Origin: Chthoniobacter flavus Ellin428
GTDB taxonomy: Bacteria; Verrucomicrobiota; Verrucomicrobiia; Chthoniobacterales; Chthoniobacteraceae
Reading direction: 5' to 3'
Assembly (NCBI RefSeq): GCF_000173075.1
Contig: NZ_ABVL01000014.1
Coordinates: forward strand, 62,001-126,000
Length of the DNA: 64,000 nucleotides
Shown: positions 8,606 to 17,494 of the stretch, in pieces
How the letters are laid out: each line of letters opens with the position of its first letter
Position numbering within the stretch: position 1 is the first letter of the stretch
Notes under the pieces: model-generated
What the model saw: the letters and a program-made list of their open reading frames with translations, nothing else
The model's database searches: none
Told to the model about the DNA's origin: nothing
Position numbers and translations under genes: made by a program

Positions 8606-8943
8606 CTCTTATACCCATCTTTCAAGGCAACGGCGTGCGGGCGGTGAAGTGGAACATTGTCCCGGAGGGGCAAAGGACATTAGCCCGGGGGTAAGCGAGT
8701 CTGCGAGCGCCACCCCCGGACACCCATCCTCCACGAGATCCCATCCCGGAGGGATGGCGGAACCTCCCGCTCAGCGAAAAATTCCCGCATCACCTCCGGG
8801 GTGCATTCGTTTTTAGACGGTTTCCCGGGGTGGCGCTCGCAGGCTCGCTTACCCCCGGCTTATGTCTTATATCCCTTCGGGATAGCCTGCCGCTTCACCG
8901 CTCCGACTTCAACGTCACTCGCGAAGATGGGGATAAGGGTCAG
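8602..8943. repeat. 342-bp palindromic intergenic element
   Basis: A long imperfect inverted repeat fills the gap between the DUF4336 gene and the FAD oxidoreductase. The outer ends are ctgactcttatacccatctt (8602-8621) and the inverse of ctgacccttatccccatctt (8924-8943). The inner arms, about 8640-8719 and 8823-8903, both contain gtaagcgag, ctgcgagcgccac and cccgg blocks. No coding sequence is seen in it. I found no flanking target duplication. The element provides the stop codon of the DUF4336 gene. Confidence 0.75.
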
Positions 8944-8978
8944 AGGAGCCTATTCTCCTATCCGCACCCGGCGCGTGC

Positions 8979-10580
8979 CTAAAACTCCACCGTCTTCGTG
9001 TCGGGGAATTTTTCCGGTTGGCCGGGGATGAAATCGATCACCTGTTTCTGCGCCCGGAGCTTTTCCTGCAGCGCCGGGATGTCGATGGCTTGCACGTCCT
9101 TGCCATCCTTGGCAGCGAGCGCTGCCGCGACTCCGGCGGCGTGTCCGCCCATCATCCACGTGCTTTCGAGACGATAGGTGCAGTAGGCCACATGCGTATA
9201 GCTCGCCGCGCCGGCGACGATCAGGTTCGTGCATTCCGTGGCCTTCGGTGTGAGTGCGCGATAGGGGATCTGGTAGGCGTAGCCCACGCGCCAAATGCGG
9301 CCTTCATTGATGAACTCCGTCGGCGAAAGAGCGAGCCGCTGCACATGGTGGCAATCGATGAAGTGGCTGCCCATGGCGATGGCGTCGGGCTTGTGCCGGT
9401 CCTCCTGCACATCGCGCTGGGTCATCACGTAAGCGCCGCGCATGCGCCGGCCTTCGCGCACGTAGAGTTGGTAAGGCCAGTGGCCGTTGTCCGGAAACTC
9501 CTCTTTGTGCAGGCCCCATTGGGCGGTCTCGGCGCGCAGCTTTTCCGGGACCGCGTCGTCGGTGGCGAGGAAATGGAAGAGACCGAGGGTGTAATCGGTG
9601 TGCTCGGCGATGATCCGATCGCGCGTGGCGTAATCGCCATCGGGGTATTCTTTCTGCGCACCGAAGTCGCCGATGGAAATGATCGCCGCCTGTTTGTTGT
9701 TCACTTCCTTTTTGTCCGGGCGATTCGGGGCGTGGCTGTAGAGATCGATGATGTCGTCGAGCTTCACTTCCTTGCCGGCAGCGGTCTTTTCGCGGAGCCA
9801 ATTCTCGAGCAACCGATAGCGCGCGCGATCGTAATGCGTCGGTGCCGGCATTGGCACGCGCCAGGCGGGATCTTTGGAAAAGCAAAGCCGCCAGTTGTAA
9901 TTCATGACCGTCTTGTCCGCGGCGGCTTCCTTGAAATCGCGCGCCCACCCACTCATGCCGGGAAGGAGATTGCCCTTTTCATCGACCGTCGCTGCCCGCC
10001 GCGAAGTCTTGTCAAAACGAATGCCCGCCGCTTCCTCGCCGAATTCATCGCGGGATTCCCGGCCCCAGGTATACGCCACTCCCGCGCGGGCCATGAGATC
10101 GCCTTCGTAACCGGCATCGACGAAAACCCTGGCCGTGACCTTCGAGCCATCGCTCAGCGTGAGGCTGCCAATGCGCGTGCCTTCTTTCTCCACTTTCTCG
10201 ACGCGCAGACCGTATCGCACCTGCACCTTGGCCTCATCCAGCATCGCCAGGAAGGTCTTCTCCGCCACGCCCGATTCAAAATAGTAAGCCGGCCCCGCCT
10301 TGCCGTAGTGCCGTCCGAGCCGCGTGTAAAATTCCTGGGCGATCCCGCCGAAAGTCCACTTGAGCATGTGCTCGGTCTCCGCGGTATTGAGGCCGCTGGT
10401 ATTCAACCCACCGACATGGCGGGTCGGTTCGATGAGCAGGGTCTTCTGTCCTTCGCGCGCCGCGGCGATGGAGGCGCTGATGCCACACGGCACGCCGCTG
10501 TAGACGACGACATCATAGTCCTGTGCGAACACGCTGACGGCGGGGAAGATGAGGAACCAAAGAAGACGGGATAGGCGCAT
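8979..10580 (-). CDS. Secreted FAD-dependent oxidoreductase (FAD_oxidored family)
   Basis: A protein of 533 residues with an N-terminal signal peptide (LLWFLIFPAVSVFA), then a dinucleotide-binding start DVVVYSGVPCGISASIAAAREG and the segment EPTRHVGGLNTSGL. A second conserved block near the C-terminus is NLIVAGAASYTHVAYCTYRLESTW. This arrangement is typical of PF12831-type flavoproteins, which are frequent in verrucomicrobial and planctomycetal glycan loci. The first glycine of the usual GxGxxG is replaced (YSGVPCG), which is common in this family. It lies next to a LacI regulator and a sialidase-like gene, suggesting sugar oxidation, but the substrate is unknown. Confidence 0.85.
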   Translation of the reverse strand: MRLSRLLWFLIFPAVSVFAQDYDVVVYSGVPCGISASIAAAREGQKTLLIEPTRHVGGLNTSGLNTAETEHMLKWTFGGIAQEFYTRLGRHYGKAGPAYYFESGVAEKTFLAMLDEAKVQVRYGLRVEKVEKEGTRIGSLTLSDGSKVTARVFVDAGYEGDLMARAGVAYTWGRESRDEFGEEAAGIRFDKTSRRAATVDEKGNLLPGMSGWARDFKEAAADKTVMNYNWRLCFSKDPAWRVPMPAPTHYDRARYRLLENWLREKTAAGKEVKLDDIIDLYSHAPNRPDKKEVNNKQAAIISIGDFGAQKEYPDGDYATRDRIIAEHTDYTLGLFHFLATDDAVPEKLRAETAQWGLHKEEFPDNGHWPYQLYVREGRRMRGAYVMTQRDVQEDRHKPDAIAMGSHFIDCHHVQRLALSPTEFINEGRIWRVGYAYQIPYRALTPKATECTNLIVAGAASYTHVAYCTYRLESTWMMGGHAAGVAAALAAKDGKDVQAIDIPALQEKLRAQKQVIDFIPGQPEKFPDTKTVEF

Positions 10581-10710
10581 GAGAGGAGAGGGGATTTTCC
10601 ATTAAGTCTGCCGGCAGCATTTTTTGGACAGTCTTTTTACACATGGCCTTCGCTTGAAATGCATCGGCGTTTTGCGAACACTCGGCCCGTTCAGAATTAC
10701 TGGGCCATCT

Positions 10711-10944
10711 ATGATGAACGCGAAATTCCGATTTGTCTGCCGCGGCGTGGGGATACTTTTGCTGGCGACTGGGATCGTGAGGATCATTGTGGAGGCGATT
10801 CACACCGCCTCATTTGATAGACTCCCGTCGTTTAACGGGTTTTCGGGTGGGTTCCACCTTTCCGGGAGCGGGATTGTCGCGATTGCCATCGGTGGCCTCC
10901 TCATTTATTTCGGATTTCGGGCGCCGCGAAGGCCGGTTCCATAG
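10711..10944 (+). CDS. Small two-helix membrane protein
   Basis: A protein of 77 residues from a double ATG at 10711, with two hydrophobic helices (about 12-26 and 47-67) and a basic C-terminus ending RAPRRPVP. The frame is open from 10624, but the upstream part is not hydrophobic and overlaps the probable promoter of the neighbouring minus gene. No family recognised. It is convergent with the LacI-type regulator. Coding status rests only on length, hydrophobic pattern and position. Confidence 0.45.
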   Translation: MMNAKFRFVCRGVGILLLATGIVRIIVEAIHTASFDRLPSFNGFSGGFHLSGSGIVAIAIGGLLIYFGFRAPRRPVP

Positions 10945-10953
10945 ACGGACGGT

Positions 10954-11999
10954 TTACCTCTGCGGTCGAATGCTCGGCCCTTCGATCCAGGCGGGCGGAA
11001 TGAGAATCTGGCGGGGGACTTCCGGCACACCGCGCTCGTGATGCAGCAACTGCGTTGCAACGAGGTCCACCGCGGCCACGGCGATGTGATCGCGACGCTG
11101 GAAGATGCCGGCGAAATCGCGCATCGACTCCGCCCAATCGTGCACGACGAGACCGATGTCTTCCGGTATGCGCAGCTCGAGTTGGCGCAGCCAATCGGGG
11201 ACATGGGTATCGAAAGAAATCAGCGCATCGGGACGATGCCGGCGGATCCATTTGCGAAAGACGTCGGCGCCGCGGCGGAGATCGTTGTGCGGAAAGAGCA
11301 GGAGCGGCACGCGCTGGGGTCGCGGCATGCTCTGCTGCACCTGGAGCATGGCCCCGCTGTAGGCGTGTTGGGCGCGAGCGTCGACCCACTGTGTGATGGC
11401 GAGGCCGATTCGCTGATACCCACGCGCGATGAGCTGGGCGACGGCTTGCTGGATGCCGACCGTCATGTTTCCCGCCGCGCGGTGCAGGGATGGATGCTGC
11501 AGTCCGTAACCAAAGTCACCGCCGCGAAATGTGAATAGTCGAGTTGCGCGCACAGCATGCGTGAGGATTGCGGGGAGACGATGAGGCCTTCGATGCCGCG
11601 CGCTTGCAGGATTTTGTCAAGACGCTCAGGGCCGAGGCCGTCGCGCCCGAGCCAGAATTCCTCCGCATGATAGCCGTGCTGCTCCGCGCGGCCGCGGATG
11701 TAACGCAAGGAAACGTACTGGTAATTGGGTGCGTGCAACTCGTCGTGTGGCAGGTCTTCCCGCACGATGGCGATGACCGCACGGAGGCGGGGCGTCTTCC
11801 GACTGCGCACCACGTTCATTAATCGGGCCAGGTGAGGATCGGGCCGGTATTTCAGCGCCCGTGCGGCCGCCAGCACCCGCCGCCGGGTGGTCGGCGCGAC
11901 GTTGGGCGAATTGCGCAACACGCGCGAGGCCGTCATGGCAGAAACACCCGCTTTTTGCGCGATCGTTTGCAGGCTGATGGAGGAGTGAGTGGCCGCCAT
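10954..11999 (-). CDS. LacI-family transcriptional regulator, single frameshift
   Basis: The N-terminal LacI helix-turn-helix is clear: ISLQTIAQKAGVSAMTASRVLRNSPNVAPTTRRRVLAAA. It is followed by a periplasmic-binding-like sensor domain (GYQRIGLAITQW, RPDALISFDTHVPDWL, EDIGLVVHDW and the C-terminal ILIPPAWIEGPS). The frame breaks near 11512-11514: adding one A on the plus strand turns AVTLVTDC into AVTFGYGLQHPSL and joins the two halves into about 348 residues. It is divergent from the sialidase-like gene, with a palindromic operator candidate just upstream of its own start, so autoregulation and control of the sialidase are likely. The effector is probably a sugar, not identifiable here. Confidence 0.88.
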
Positions 12000-12001
12000 G
12001 G

Positions 12002-12014
12002 TGTTATCATAACA
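12002..12014. promoter_or_regulatory. Candidate LacI-type operator
   Basis: Perfect 13-base palindrome TGTTATCATAACA with a single central base, located 2 bases upstream of the LacI regulator start and 68 bases upstream of the chosen sialidase start. Position between the divergent genes and dyad symmetry fit an operator; binding is inferred. Confidence 0.55.
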
Positions 12015-12082
12015 TGAGGTTTGCTTTGGCGGTCAATTCCCCGTGTGTAGGTGTTGGCACCCGGTTCCCTCTTTCATCTGCC

Positions 12083-14431
12083 ATGTTCCATTTGCCATCC
12101 CGTTGCCTTGCTCTCCTTTTCGCTGGCGCTGCTGCCGTCTACGCCGCGGATGAAGCTCCTCTATCCCAGGAAGCGCTCGATCTCTCGCTCGAAGCGCCGA
12201 TGGTCAACACCCATCCGGGACCGGAGTACGCGGATGCGGTGCGGCCGGGAAATATGATCATCGGTCTGGAGCGCACGGCGAAGGGGCGGCTCTGGGCGTG
12301 CTGGGTGGGGAATGGCGACAATCCCAATGGCTTCTTCATGCTGGCCACGAGCGACGATAACGGCGCGACCTGGTCGAAGCCGCGCGTGGTCATCGATCCC
12401 ACCGATCCACCGAATGCCCCACAGCGGCGCGCGCTGGTGGGCAATCTCTGGACCGACCCGACGGGCAAGCTCTGGCTCTTCTTCGACCAAAGCCTCGGTT
12501 ACTTCGACGGGCGCGATGGCGACTGGTTCATCACCTGCGACAATCCCGATGCGGATGAGCCGGTGTGGTCGAAGCCCACACGGTTCGCAGACGGCTGCAC
12601 GCTGAACAAGCCGACGGTGCTTTCCAATGGCGACTGGCTGTTACCCGTGGCGCTCTGGACGCGCGACCACATCGGATCAGCCTCGCTGAAGGAGGCGCAT
12701 CACGAACTCGACCCCATCCGCATGGCGAATGTCTTTGCCTCCACCGACCAGGGAAAGACCTGGGCACGCCGTGGCGGAGTGGCGTTTCCCGGCTCGGAGT
12801 TTGACGAGCATATGATCGTCGAATTGCGCGACGGGCGGCTCTGGATGCTCGCGCGGACGAAGAAAGGCATCAGCGAAAGTTTCTCCACAGACCACGGCGT
12901 GACCTGGGGTGAGCCGCACCCTTCCGCCATCCAGAATCCGAGCGCGCGCTTTTTTATCCGCCGTCTCGCGTCGGGCAATCTGCTGCTGGTCAAAAACGGA
13001 CCGATCGAAACGCGCCTGCCGCGTCGCTCGAGTCTCACCGCGTTTCTTTCCACGGACGATGGCAAGACGTGGGGCAAGGGCTTGCTGCTCGATGATCGCG
13101 CGGTGGTCTCGTATCCCGATGGCGTGCAGGCGCCGGATGGCACGATCTATCTTTCCTACGACTGGAATCGCCACACCGACGCGGAAATCCTGCTGGCTAA
13201 ATTCCGCGAGGAGGATGTGGTCGCGCAGAGATTTGCATCCGCCGGCGCGAAGCCGCGGATGTTGATCAACAAGGCGCTTGCGCCCGTTCTGCCTGCCGCC
13301 ATCCGGCCCGATGCCAAATGGACCGCCCAGGCCGCAGAGGACGCGAAGCAGGATTTCCACACCCTGGCCTACGATGGCGTAACGCCGAACAAGCTCGTCT
13401 GCGACACCACGCTGCGGCAGTTGCCCGATGGTTCGTGGGCGCTCTTCATGCTCGCGGGCGACGACTTCGAGCCGTCGCCGAAAAATTTCACCGGATTCAC
13501 CCGCAGCACCGATCACGGCAAGACCTGGTCACCGCTGGAAACGGTGGATCTCGGTTTCCCGCGCGAAGGTCTGACCAGCGGGCAGGGACCCACGGAACTC
13601 ATGGTGCTCGGCCAGCGCTGCACGCTTTTCTTCAGCACGCATTCGCAGACCTGGGGGCGCGACTGGCGTTCGTGGATGATGCACAGCGATGACAATTGCC
13701 ACACGTGGTCGAAGCCCGAACCCGTTCCCGGCCGGCTGGCCAATTTCACCTTCATGCGCAACCACGTCACCACGCATGATGGGCGCATCCTCGTACCCTT
13801 CCAGCATTACGATGGCCCGCCCGCCGGAACGCCGCCTCCGCCGCCGGAGGAAAAGCCGTGGCACAAGGCGCTGGAGCATTATGTGAGCAATCCGCGCAAC
13901 GGTGTGCTCGCGAGTAACGATGGTGGGAAGACATGGACGGAATACGGAGACGTGCGTCTCACGCCCGACGATCGCTATTCCGGTTGGGCGGAAAACAATA
14001 TCGCCGAGCTGGCCGATGGGCGCATCGCGATGATCATCCGCGGCGATCGGCTTGGCGGAATGCTCTACTACGCGGAGTCCAAGGACGGCGGCAAAACCTG
14101 GCCGGAATACGCTTCGGTGACCAGCATTCCGAACCCCGGGAGCAAGGCCACGCTCTATCCGCTCGGCGGGAATGTCGTGGCCATGCTGCATAATCCCAAC
14201 AGCAAATTCCGCAGCCCGCTTTCGCTCTGGATCAGCTTCGATGGGATGAAGACGTGGCCGTATCAACGCGTGCTCGTGCCGGAGTCGACCGATGGTCCGA
14301 AAGGGAAGCTCAACTATCCCGATGGATTCGTGAGCGCTGACCAGCAGTGGCTGCATTTCGCCTATGACGACAACCGGCATCGGGCGGTGGTCTATTCCGC
14401 GAAACTGCCGCCGCTGCCGGAGCCGAAGTAG
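12083..14431 (+). CDS. Secreted sialidase-like protein with two BNR/Asp-box halves
   Basis: A protein of 782 residues. It starts at the ATG at 12083, which gives a normal signal peptide (LALLFAGAAAVYA); the upstream frame lacks one. It carries at least eight Asp-box motifs of the SxDxGxTW type, for example TSDDNGATW, STDQGKTW, STDHGVTW, STDDGKTW, STDHGKTW, SNDGGKTW and SKDGGKTW. They fall into two clusters, suggesting two six-bladed beta-propellers in tandem. Sialidase-superfamily proteins of this kind act as glycosidases or trans-sialidases outside the cell or in the periplasm. Asp boxes are structural, so the actual substrate and activity are not shown. It is probably regulated by the divergent LacI gene. 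Confidence 0.85.
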   Translation: MFHLPSRCLALLFAGAAAVYAADEAPLSQEALDLSLEAPMVNTHPGPEYADAVRPGNMIIGLERTAKGRLWACWVGNGDNPNGFFMLATSDDNGATWSKPRVVIDPTDPPNAPQRRALVGNLWTDPTGKLWLFFDQSLGYFDGRDGDWFITCDNPDADEPVWSKPTRFADGCTLNKPTVLSNGDWLLPVALWTRDHIGSASLKEAHHELDPIRMANVFASTDQGKTWARRGGVAFPGSEFDEHMIVELRDGRLWMLARTKKGISESFSTDHGVTWGEPHPSAIQNPSARFFIRRLASGNLLLVKNGPIETRLPRRSSLTAFLSTDDGKTWGKGLLLDDRAVVSYPDGVQAPDGTIYLSYDWNRHTDAEILLAKFREEDVVAQRFASAGAKPRMLINKALAPVLPAAIRPDAKWTAQAAEDAKQDFHTLAYDGVTPNKLVCDTTLRQLPDGSWALFMLAGDDFEPSPKNFTGFTRSTDHGKTWSPLETVDLGFPREGLTSGQGPTELMVLGQRCTLFFSTHSQTWGRDWRSWMMHSDDNCHTWSKPEPVPGRLANFTFMRNHVTTHDGRILVPFQHYDGPPAGTPPPPPEEKPWHKALEHYVSNPRNGVLASNDGGKTWTEYGDVRLTPDDRYSGWAENNIAELADGRIAMIIRGDRLGGMLYYAESKDGGKTWPEYASVTSIPNPGSKATLYPLGGNVVAMLHNPNSKFRSPLSLWISFDGMKTWPYQRVLVPESTDGPKGKLNYPDGFVSADQQWLHFAYDDNRHRAVVYSAKLPPLPEPK

Positions 14432-14529
14432 TTCGCGAGTTCGAATCTGACAGGATTCGGTGCGGTCGCTTTTGGTGCCGCCCTATCGCGTCGCTCGAGG
14501 AGGCGGTCGTCGAAAGGCGGCGCCGCAGC

Positions 14530-14821
14530 CTAAGCATTCCCCACATCTTTTATGGATGGCGAACGAGCCCAGTCCCGAAGGGACGCCGGAATTTAGCCGG
14601 TGGCGAAAGCCACCGGAATCGTCCGTCTCACACTCTGGGCCCCGGAGGGGCGCGGGACGCGACACTGATCCCCTTTCCGCCGCCCCTGTCGGGGCGAATC
14701 GTGGAGGGGACGGGATCCGGTGGCTTTCGCCACCGGCTAAATTCCATGGTCCCTCCAGGACTGCCGGCCACCTCGCCGCAATGACTTCGTCATTGTCTTG
14801 GAAGATGTGGGTAATGCTTAG
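14530..14821. mobile_element. MITE-like element, copy 1 (292 bp, 8-bp target duplication)
   Basis: The ends ctaagcattccccacatctt (14530-14549) and the inverse of ctaagcattacccacatctt (14802-14821) match at 19 of 20 positions. The element is flanked by perfect direct repeats gccgcagc (14522-14529 and 14822-14829), a target-site duplication. Inside is a second inverted repeat, ggaatttagccggtggcgaa (14588-14607) with its inverse at 14725-14744. There is no transposase gene, so it would move only in trans. It occupies most of the 503-base gap between the sialidase-like gene and pstS. A second copy with the same ends lies at 47288-47514. Confidence 0.85.
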
Positions 14822-14861
14822 GCCGCAGCGCCGCACTAAAACGCAAGCACCGGGGACGAGA

Positions 14862-14904
14862 TTGCAAATTTTGCAAAGATATTTGCCAATCGAGGCATAT
14901 AAAC
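14862..14904 (+). promoter_or_regulatory. Possible pstS upstream control region
   Basis: Two direct TTGCAAA repeats (14862-14868 and 14871-14877) and a looser TTGCCAA (14883-14889) precede a TATAAA box at 14898-14903, about 30 bases before the pstS start. The array vaguely resembles Pho-box direct repeats, but the spacing is irregular, so this is only a suggestion. Confidence 0.25.
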
Positions 14905-14934
14905 TTATGCCCGCCTGCGTTACCCGCTTGTCAC

Positions 14935-15777
14935 GTGAAAATTCTTCCCTCCCTCCTCGCTCTCCTGGTGGTCACGCCCACGCTTTTTGCGGAGACGCTC
15001 AAGATCAACGGTTCCACGACGGTGAATCTTCCGGCCGCCGAAGCCGCGGAAATCCTCCGCGTGGAACAGAAGATGGACATCCAGATCGATACGCAGGGCG
15101 GCAGTTCGGGCGGCATCTCCATGCTGGGCGATGGCCTCATCCAGATCGGCATGGCCTCCAAACCGGTGAGCGATGACGACCGGGCGAAGTTCCCGAAAGT
15201 GAAGTTCGACGAGATCCACGTTGGGCAGGACGCGGTGGCCATCATCGTCTCGAAGGACGTGTGGGACAGCGGCGTGCACGCGCTGACCAAGCAGCAGATC
15301 CAGGAAATCTACGAGAGCAAGATCACCAACTGGAAGGACGTCGGCGCGAAAAAGTCGATCCGCATCGCTTTCTTCAACAAGGAGCCGGGCCGTGGCACGT
15401 GGGAAGTTTTTGCGCACTGGGTTTACGGCGATCCGAAGAAGGCGCCGCAGGTCAGCTTCCCCGAGGTGGGCGGCAATGAGGAGACCCGCAACAAGGTAAG
15501 CTCCACGCGCGGCGCGCTCTCGCAGCTCTCGTCCTCGTGGGCGGATGGCAAGAAGGTCTTCGCACTCGGGATCAAGGGGGACGATGGCAAGGTGGTCGAC
15601 CCGACCAACGAGAACATTGCCAACAAGAGTTATCCGCTGAGCCGCCCGCTCTTTTTACTGACGAATGGTGAACCGACCGGTGCGGCCAGGACCTTTGTCG
15701 ATTTCATGCTGAGCGATCGCGGCCAGGAGCTCGTGAAAAAACACGGCTATATGCGGCTGAAGGATTTAGGCAAATAA
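14935..15777 (+). CDS. pstS: Phosphate ABC transporter substrate-binding protein
   Basis: Periplasmic phosphate-binding protein of 280 residues. Signal peptide at 1-19 (ILPSLLALLVVTPTLFA), then the PBP-like signature LKINGSTTVNLPAAEA. The binding-loop segment GGSSGGISML and the late segment STRGALSQL supply the usual serine/threonine phosphate contacts. It begins at a GTG. It is the first gene of pstSCAB, with 6 bases before pstC. High-affinity phosphate uptake under limitation is the expected role; no phoU or phoBR is in the window. Confidence 0.92.
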   Translation: MKILPSLLALLVVTPTLFAETLKINGSTTVNLPAAEAAEILRVEQKMDIQIDTQGGSSGGISMLGDGLIQIGMASKPVSDDDRAKFPKVKFDEIHVGQDAVAIIVSKDVWDSGVHALTKQQIQEIYESKITNWKDVGAKKSIRIAFFNKEPGRGTWEVFAHWVYGDPKKAPQVSFPEVGGNEETRNKVSSTRGALSQLSSSWADGKKVFALGIKGDDGKVVDPTNENIANKSYPLSRPLFLLTNGEPTGAARTFVDFMLSDRGQELVKKHGYMRLKDLGK

Positions 15778-15783
15778 CCTTCC

Positions 15784-16653
15784 ATGACGCGTGCTCTCAG
15801 TTGGTTTTTCAGCTTCGTCGCGCTGGGCGCGGTTACGTTGCTCGTGGGCGTTTTCGTCTGGCAGAGTCTGCCAGTCTGGCACCACGAGGGCTGGCATTAT
15901 ATTACCGGGACGAAATGGTTTTTCCGGCAAAAGGAATTCGGCACGTTGCCGATGATCTATGGCACGGTCATCGTGGCCTTGATCGCGCTCGTGCTGGCGG
16001 CGCCGCTGGGCTTTGGCGCGGCGATTTTCACCGCGGAATATCTGCCGCGCCGCGTGCGTCTCGCGGTGAAAGTGCTCATCGAGTTGCTCGCGGGCGTGCC
16101 GTCGGTCGTTTACGGATTGCTCGGCATTTTACTGCTCCGCGATTGGATCTATAACCTCTTCGAGAAATTCGAGCCGCTGAGTGGCGACACCTTGCTCACG
16201 GCCGGCGTGCTGCTGGCAGTGATGATCCTGCCAACCATCGTCACGCTGAGTGATGATGCATTGCGCGGTGTCTCCTCGGCGCAACGCCGGGCCGCTCGTG
16301 GGCTCGGGCTCACGCATGCGGAGACGGTTCTCTCCATCGCCCTTCCACAGGCGAAACGTGGGCTCGGCGCCGCGCTGCTCCTCGCCCTCGGCCGCGCGCT
16401 CGGGGAAACCATCGCGGTGTTCCTCGTCGTCGGCCGGCAGGACAACAACCTGCCGGAACACGTCTTCTCTCTCCGCGCCTGGCTCGATGCCGGGCAGACG
16501 ATCACCAGCAAGCTCGGCGGTTCGGAAACGAACATCGCCTATGGCGATCACGTGCATTGGGGCGCGATGGTCGGCCTGGCGTTGCTGCTCCTCATCATGA
16601 CCGGTACCGTGACCCTGCTCGGCACCGGCTTCGGCAAACGTTCCGATGCGTAA
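15784..16653 (+). CDS. pstC: Phosphate ABC transporter permease PstC
   Basis: Inner-membrane permease of 289 residues with an N-terminal helix, a short periplasmic segment with a WHYITGTKWF motif, and about five further helices. It carries the permease EAA-type loop (RRAARGLGLTHAETVLSIALPQAKRGL, positions about 171-197) that contacts PstB. It ends MTGTVTLLGTGFGKRSDA. Its end overlaps the start of pstA by 8 bases. It forms the channel with PstA. Confidence 0.92.
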   Translation: MTRALSWFFSFVALGAVTLLVGVFVWQSLPVWHHEGWHYITGTKWFFRQKEFGTLPMIYGTVIVALIALVLAAPLGFGAAIFTAEYLPRRVRLAVKVLIELLAGVPSVVYGLLGILLLRDWIYNLFEKFEPLSGDTLLTAGVLLAVMILPTIVTLSDDALRGVSSAQRRAARGLGLTHAETVLSIALPQAKRGLGAALLLALGRALGETIAVFLVVGRQDNNLPEHVFSLRAWLDAGQTITSKLGGSETNIAYGDHVHWGAMVGLALLLLIMTGTVTLLGTGFGKRSDA

Positions 16654-17494
16654 GTCTCTCGATTTCCTTCTCGCTGCCGTCACTGCGTTTTGCGCGCTGG
16701 TCGCTGTGGCTTTGCTCGTCGGACTCGTGGCGGTTATCGCACAACGCGGCGGTCCGGCAGTGAACTGGGGATTTCTGACCGAGCAGATCCGACTCGTCGG
16801 CGCCGCGGGCGGCATCTTTTGGAATCTCGTCGGGACCTTGATCCTGCTTTCTTCGGCTCTCACCGTGTGTCTGCCGCTGGCCATCGGCCTCGCCCTGGTC
16901 GAGCGCGTCTGGCTGCAACGCGAAGGGCCGCGCCGCCTTCTGCGCACACTGCTCTATACGCTCAATGGCGTGCCGGGTATCGTCTTCGGCATCTTTGGAT
17001 TTGTCGTCTTCGTGCAGTGGTGTGGCTGGGGAAAGTCGTGGCTCAGTGGCGGATTGGTGCTCGCGCTCATGATAATTCCGACGGTGGCGGTATCGCTCAT
17101 GGAACGGCTCAAGGCCGTTCCCAAAAAATACGTCGAGGCGGCGGCCGGCCTCGGCCTGAATCGGGCGCAAATCGTCTGGGCGGTCCTGTTGCCGCAGGCC
17201 TGGGGCGGGGTGGTGACGGGTTCGCTGCTCGGCCTGGCGCGCGCGGCAGGGGAAGTGGCGCCGATCATGTTCACCGCGACCATCTTTGCCGGCGCGACCC
17301 TGCCAAAAGGAATCAAAGAAAGCCCGGTGCTTTCGTTGCCGTATCACATTTTCATCCTGGCGCAGGATTCTTTCGATCCGAGTGTGGGATCGAAGCTCTG
17401 GGGCGCGGCGCTGGTGCTGCTCGCCCTGGTGTTGTTTCTGAGCGTGATCGCTCTGCCCAGCCGCCTCAAACTTCACGAAGAAGCCAATGTCTGA
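16646..17494 (+). CDS. pstA: Phosphate ABC transporter permease PstA
   Basis: Second permease, 282 residues, six predicted helices. It contains RTLLYTLNGVPGIVFGIFGF in the middle and the coupling loop KKYVEAAAGLGLNRAQIVWAVLLPQA, then ARAAGEVAPIMFTA, characteristic of PstA. It overlaps pstC by 8 bases and pstB by 8 bases, indicating a tightly coupled operon. Confidence 0.92.
   Translation: MRKSLDFLLAAVTAFCALVAVALLVGLVAVIAQRGGPAVNWGFLTEQIRLVGAAGGIFWNLVGTLILLSSALTVCLPLAIGLALVERVWLQREGPRRLLRTLLYTLNGVPGIVFGIFGFVVFVQWCGWGKSWLSGGLVLALMIIPTVAVSLMERLKAVPKKYVEAAAGLGLNRAQIVWAVLLPQAWGGVVTGSLLGLARAAGEVAPIMFTATIFAGATLPKGIKESPVLSLPYHIFILAQDSFDPSVGSKLWGAALVLLALVLFLSVIALPSRLKLHEEANV

Noticed and set aside
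9018..10574. A 518-codon plus-strand frame
   Set aside because: Antisense to the FAD oxidoreductase, whose signal peptide and motifs make it the real gene.
14530..14821. CRISPR-like or riboswitch reading of the palindromic region
   Set aside because: There are no regularly spaced direct repeats, and the structure is explained by terminal inverted repeats with target duplications.
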